Below are positions 61,031 through 64,000 of a DNA stretch of 64,000 nt, one piece after another; the first letter of the stretch is position 1; each line of letters starts with the position of its first letter. Origin of the DNA: CAWGHZ01 sp963775315 (GTDB taxonomy: Bacteria > Pseudomonadota > Alphaproteobacteria > MPNO01 > DASWLB01); the NCBI GenBank assembly GCA_963775315.1, contig CAVZIN010000007.1, forward strand, positions 744,001-808,000, written 5' to 3'. The notes under the pieces were generated by a model. That model was not told the origin of the DNA. It searched no databases and saw only the letters and a list, made by a program, of their open reading frames with translations. Both the position numbers and the translations under genes were made by a program.

Positions 61031-61941
61031 CAGTCGTCCTCCCCCCGCCTCAGCGGGGACCAGTGATCGACCACACCGATGCCCGCGACAAGGATCGCGG
61101 GCCATCCCAAAAGGACGGTGGTCAGGTAGATGAAACCGAGCGCCAGCCCGCGGGCGGGCCAGCGGCGCGAGACGGAATGCAGCACCGCGAGCCCGACCAG
61201 GGCGAACGGGACCGCGACGATGACCGCGGCGTTGCCGCCGAGGAACCCGACCCAGCCCGGGACGAAGGCCGCCGCGATGGCGACCGGCAGCGCGAATCCC
61301 GGCCAGGCGGGCAGGGCGACGCGGTGGTAGGGCGGAGTGGGGCGCAGGGCGTGGCCGGTCTTCGAGAGCGCGCCCTGGGCGATGGTGGCGTTGATCGCGA
61401 CCATGATCGCGGCCGAGCCGATGACCGTGCCGGGGATGAAGCGCGCGACGAGGTCGATGGTCGAGGCGACGCCTTCCTTGTCGGCGCCGCCCGAGACCTG
61501 CAGCACCCCTTCGAGATAGTGCCGCGCCGCAGCCTCGAGACCGCCCGGCACACCGGCATAGTAGATCGCGGCGGCGGCGAGCAGCACGAGCCCGTAGGCG
61601 GTGAGGCCGGCGAGGATCAGTCCCGGCGGGTACCATTCGGTCTGGCCGGCGGCGTCCTGCCGCGACAGCAGCGCCTGGCGCACCACGTAAACCACCGGCA
61701 GGGCGGTCAGCAGCACGAAGAGCGCGGCCGTGGCGATCTGGGTCGCCGCCACCAGCCCGACCAGGGCGATGCCGCAGGCGATGGCGGCGGGTGCGACCCC
61801 GAGCCCGAGCCCGGCGAGGAACAGCGGCGTCTGGCTGAAATACGCGAGCACGAACGCACCCGGCGATCCCGACAGGATCGACAGGTACAAGAGCGCGCTG
61901 GCCACGCCCGCGGCCAACGCAAACAGGCTCTTTCGGTTCAT
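61030..61941 (-). CDS. DUF2232 family integral membrane protein
   Basis: A 303-aa protein with about eight hydrophobic helices and short loops (LFALAAGVASALLYLSIL, IACGIALVGLVAATQI, LALGFIYLTTVLLGWPAILV). It matches the DUF2232 membrane family often encoded between rpsR and rplI in alphaproteobacteria. Its biochemical function is unknown. It lies 28 bp after the rpsR stop and overlaps rplI by one base of the stop codon. Confidence 0.88.
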   Translation of the reverse strand: MNRKSLFALAAGVASALLYLSILSGSPGAFVLAYFSQTPLFLAGLGLGVAPAAIACGIALVGLVAATQIATAALFVLLTALPVVYVVRQALLSRQDAAGQTEWYPPGLILAGLTAYGLVLLAAAAIYYAGVPGGLEAAARHYLEGVLQVSGGADKEGVASTIDLVARFIPGTVIGSAAIMVAINATIAQGALSKTGHALRPTPPYHRVALPAWPGFALPVAIAAAFVPGWVGFLGGNAAVIVAVPFALVGLAVLHSVSRRWPARGLALGFIYLTTVLLGWPAILVAGIGVVDHWSPLRRGEDD

Positions 61942-61969
61942 CCCTCGGTTCCGGCCGGCCGCCTGCCGC

Positions 61970-62209
61970 CTACTTCAGCAAGTAGGGCAGAAGCGCCAGG
62001 TTGCGCGCCCGCTTGATCGCCTGCGCGAGTTCCCGCTGCTTCTTGGCCGACACGGCGGTGATGCGCGACGGCACGATCTTGCCGCGCTCCGAGATGAAGC
62101 GCTGCAGGAGCTTGACGTCCTTGTAGTCGATCTTCGGCGCGTTGGGGCCGGAGAAGGGGCAGGATTTCTGCCGGCGGAAGAAAGGCCGGCGGGCGGGGGC
62201 GGCGCTCAT
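61970..62209 (-). CDS. rpsR: 30S ribosomal protein S18
   Basis: A 79-aa small-subunit protein that pairs with S6 on 16S rRNA. CPFSGPNAPKIDYKDVKLLQ, RFISERGKIVPSRITAVSAK and KQRELAQAIKRARNLALLPY are the conserved core. The ATG overlaps the rpsF TGA by 4 bp. Confidence 0.97.
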   Translation of the reverse strand: MSAAPARRPFFRRQKSCPFSGPNAPKIDYKDVKLLQRFISERGKIVPSRITAVSAKKQRELAQAIKRARNLALLPYLLK

Positions 62210-62721
62210 TCGTCGTCTCCAGCGTCTGCGGTGGCCTCGGTACGCTCGCGCGGCGCGCGGTCGCTGCGAAAGCCGCCGCGGTCGCCACGGTCGCCACGAT
62301 CGCCGCCGCGGTCGCCCCGGTCACGGTCGCGCCCACCCCGGTCGCCACGATCGCCGCGGTCGCCGCGATCGCGATCGCCGAAGCGGCGGCCGCGCTCCTC
62401 GCGGCTCCGCATCATGGCGGACGGGCCTTCCTCGAGTTCGTCGACCCGCACGGTCATGTAGCGCAGCACGTCCTCGTCGATGCGCAGGTTGCGCTCCATC
62501 TCCGAGATGGCGGCGGCGGGTGCGTCGATGTTGAGTAGGGTGTAGTGGCCCTTGCGGTTCTTCTTAATCCGATAGGACAGGTTCTTCAGGCCCCAATACT
62601 CGTTCTTGGTGACCTGACCGCCTTGGGCGGCGATGATCTCGGTGACCTTGGTCCCCAGAGCCTCCACCTGGGCGGCGGAGATGTCCTGGCGCGCGATGAA
62701 CACGCTCTCGTAGAAAGGCAT
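62206..62721 (-). CDS. rpsF: 30S ribosomal protein S6 with Arg-Gly-Asp-rich tail
   Basis: A 171-aa S6. The first 100 residues are typical: MPFYESVFIARQDISAAQVE, YWGLKNLSYRIKKNRKGHY, LRIDEDVLRYMTVRVDELEE. They are followed by a low-complexity tail of repeated GDRGDRG and GRDRDRG units (DNA 62270-62375), then an acidic end. Such charged tails occur in alphaproteobacterial S6 proteins, but the near-perfect tripeptide repetition is notable. It is the first gene of the rpsF-rpsR-DUF2232-rplI operon; no clear promoter was recognised in the 226-bp upstream gap. Confidence 0.95.
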   Translation of the reverse strand: MPFYESVFIARQDISAAQVEALGTKVTEIIAAQGGQVTKNEYWGLKNLSYRIKKNRKGHYTLLNIDAPAAAISEMERNLRIDEDVLRYMTVRVDELEEGPSAMMRSREERGRRFGDRDRGDRGDRGDRGGRDRDRGDRGGDRGDRGDRGGFRSDRAPRERTEATADAGDDE

Positions 62722-62913
62722 GTCTCTCCTTCCGGCTTTTATGGCCCGGCGCCGGCGTGTCCCCTTTGGACATCGTCAACGGCCGCCCGGGCCCAGCCCC
62801 CGGCGCTTCCGGGAGCAAGGAGTTGCGAAGGCGCGGCAATTAACACGGATTCGGAAGGGGCGCAAGGCGACGACCATCCGTCGCGGTGCGCGCGGCGGGG
62901 GCGAGTGGGCCGC

Positions 62914-62956
62914 TTGACTCATTGTAAGCAAAAACTTACGGTAAGTTATGACTTAC
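62914..62956 (+). promoter_or_regulatory. ArsR-family promoter/operator overlapping the regulator start codon
   Basis: Two adjacent inverted repeats: GTAAG-N6-CTTAC (62924-62928 and 62935-62939) and GTAAGT-TATG-ACTTAC (62941-62956). Equivalent half-sites are 17 bp apart. The second repeat contains the ATG (62948) of the ArsR gene. TTGACT at 62914-62919 could be the -35. Binding would block both transcription and the start, a typical autoregulatory arrangement. Confidence 0.65.
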
Positions 62957-63274
62957 ACAAATGCTCTGGCCGCCTTGGCCGATCCCACCCGCCGCCGCGT
63001 GTTCGAGCGGCTGCGAGCCGGTCCCCAGCCGGTCGGCGCGATCGCGCGCGGCATGCCGGTGAGCCGGCCCGCCGTGTCGCAGCATCTGAAAGTCCTGAAG
63101 GAAGCGGGGCTCGTGACCGACCGGCCGGAAGGCACGCGGCGCGTCTATGACATCGATCCACACGGGCTGGGCGAATTGCGCGCCTGGCTCGACCGGTTCT
63201 GGGACGGGGCGCTGGACCGCTTCAAGGCCGAAGTCGAACGCAAGGAGCTTGACGGAAAGGAGGGCGAACAATGA
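62948..63274 (+). CDS. ArsR-family winged-helix repressor
   Basis: A 108-aa regulator: LAALADPTRRRVFERLRAGP, then the recognition helix GMPVSRPAVSQHLKVLKEAG, and the wing TDRPEGTRRVYDIDP. No metal-binding ELCVCD-type Cys motif is present, so it is the type paired with AHSA1 proteins rather than an arsenic sensor. The ATG lies within a palindromic operator, with little or no leader. It overlaps the next gene by 4 bp. Confidence 0.93.
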   Translation: MTYTNALAALADPTRRRVFERLRAGPQPVGAIARGMPVSRPAVSQHLKVLKEAGLVTDRPEGTRRVYDIDPHGLGELRAWLDRFWDGALDRFKAEVERKELDGKEGEQ

Positions 63275-63741
63275 CCAGGACCGTGACGATCGCGCCGGTG
63301 CGGAAGTCGGTGACGGTGAGCGCGCCGCCGGTGCGCGCGTTCGAGGTATTCACCTCGGGCATTTCGAGCTGGTGGCTGCCCAGCCACAAGATCGGCAAGA
63401 CGCCTTTCAAGGAGATTGTGCTGGAGCCGCGCGTCGGCGGCCGGTGGTTCGAGCGGGGCGAGGACGGCGTCGAATGCGACTGGGGCAAGGTGCTGGCGTG
63501 GGAGCCGCCGTCGCGCGTGGTGCTCGCCTGGCAGATCGACGGCACGTTTGCCTACCGCCCCTCGCTCGTGACCGAGGTGGAGGTGCGGTTCCTCCCCGAC
63601 GGACAGGGCACGCGCGTCGAGCTGGAGCACCGCAATCTCGACCTCTACGCCGCGCAGAGCGACGCCATGCGGACGATCTTCGATTCGCCGACCGGCTGGT
63701 CCGGACTCCTGTCCCAGTTCAAGGCCCGGCTGGACGGCTGA
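63271..63741 (+). CDS. SRPBCC/AHSA1-domain protein
   Basis: A 156-aa START-like hydrophobic-pocket protein: SVTVSAPPVRAFEVFTSGIS, WWLPSHKIGKTPF, EPRVGGRWFERGEDGVECDW and EVRFLPDGQGTRVELEHRNL. ArsR plus AHSA1 pairs are widespread, but ligands are unknown. It is translationally coupled to the regulator (ATGA overlap) and followed after 15 bp by a GST gene. Confidence 0.9.
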   Translation: MTRTVTIAPVRKSVTVSAPPVRAFEVFTSGISSWWLPSHKIGKTPFKEIVLEPRVGGRWFERGEDGVECDWGKVLAWEPPSRVVLAWQIDGTFAYRPSLVTEVEVRFLPDGQGTRVELEHRNLDLYAAQSDAMRTIFDSPTGWSGLLSQFKARLDG

Positions 63742-63756
63742 AACAGGGACCATGAA

Positions 63757-64000
63757 ATGACCATCGAGCTCTACGTATTCCCGCGCAGCCCGCGCTCCCT
63801 CAAGGTGATGGCGCTCGCCAACCATCTTGGGATTGACCATCGGCTGCACCCGATCAACGCCGCCCAGGGCGAGCACCGCGCGCCGGCCTACGCAGCGCTC
63901 AACCCGAACATGCGGGCGCCGACGCTCAAGGACGGCAACACGGTGCTGTGGGAGGCGAACGCAATCCTTCAGTATCTCGCGCTGAAGAAGCCCGAGTCCG
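63757..64000 (+). CDS. Glutathione S-transferase family protein (partial, cut by window end)
   Basis: Open from ATG 63757 to the window edge; 81 codons are visible. The N-terminal thioredoxin-like domain reads IELYVFPRSPRSLKVMALAN, then NPNMRAPTLKDGNTVLWEAN and AILQYLAL. The cis-Pro appears in MRAPTL and the GSH-binding acidic/Ser position in WEANAIL (a usual E-S is replaced by E-A-N). It is the third gene of the ArsR-controlled unit. An ATG at 63752 is immediately closed by TGA and is not used. Confidence 0.8.
   Translation, partial: MTIELYVFPRSPRSLKVMALANHLGIDHRLHPINAAQGEHRAPAYAALNPNMRAPTLKDGNTVLWEANAILQYLALKKPES

Noticed and set aside
1..64000. tRNA, rRNA or CRISPR features
   Set aside because: No cloverleaf with a GGTTCGAATC-type T-loop, no rRNA-like conserved blocks and no regularly spaced repeats were found by eye on either strand.

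Overview
The window is about 64 kb of high-GC DNA from an alphaproteobacterium. Family-level gene order and content (argH-lysA-DUF4175, bcp-glnE-AsmA-like-tyrS-anmK, an H+-pyrophosphatase, a CtrA-like box before fliLM, an EcfG-like stress promoter, DUF6468, PRC-barrel proteins) suggest a free-living, flagellated member near Rhodospirillales or Hyphomicrobiales. The order is an inference. Almost all of the window is chromosomal housekeeping and metabolic DNA. The only intact mobile element is one IS5-family copy.

Layout. 1-4.7 kb: DUF4175 protein, lysA, a small lipoprotein and argH on the minus strand, with a TlpA-like thioredoxin divergent. 4.8-16.3 kb: orphan NMT1-type binding protein, bcp, glnE, a large AsmA/YhdP-like envelope protein (frameshifted), tyrS, a polysaccharide deacetylase and anmK, whose stop codon is the target of the IS at 16277-17121. 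17-21 kb: SprA-type metalloprotease-like protein, an HpaB-type flavin monooxygenase with its own FMN reductase, and a divergent hotdog dehydratase. 21-28 kb: flagellar block flgH-flgA-flgG-flgF (minus) and fliL-fliM-DUF6468-motE (plus), separated by a region with sigma54-like and CtrA-like sites. 28-34 kb: glucan and stress island (GH15 glucoamylase, two secreted PRC-barrel paralogues, GlgP, DUF2934). 34-38.6 kb: aromatic-ring FAD monooxygenase and the AmmeMemoRadiSam trio amrA-amrB-amrS. 38.6-51.8 kb: surface polysaccharide cluster (FkbM methyltransferase, Wzx-like flippase, several glycosyltransferases, methyltransferases, a sulfotransferase and rfbBACD). 51.9-54 kb: K+-independent H+-PPase. 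54-59.5 kb: four-gene operon of a UbiD-like decarboxylase and a three-subunit molybdenum hydroxylase. 59.5-62.7 kb: nadK, rplI, DUF2232, rpsR, rpsF. 62.9-64 kb: ArsR regulator, AHSA1 protein and a glutathione S-transferase cut by the window end.

The most unusual signal is not a gene. Three otherwise good genes (AsmA-like, amrA, a GT4 glycosyltransferase) are each broken by a shift of the same sign at the same heptamer GAACTCG in coding orientation. Removing one A, giving GACTCG, a GANTC (CcrM-type) site, repairs all three. This points to either a systematic sequencing artefact at methylated sites or a real sequence-specific process. A fourth gene, a methyltransferase in the polysaccharide cluster, is disrupted by two compensating indels at other sequences. 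No tRNA, rRNA or CRISPR array was seen.
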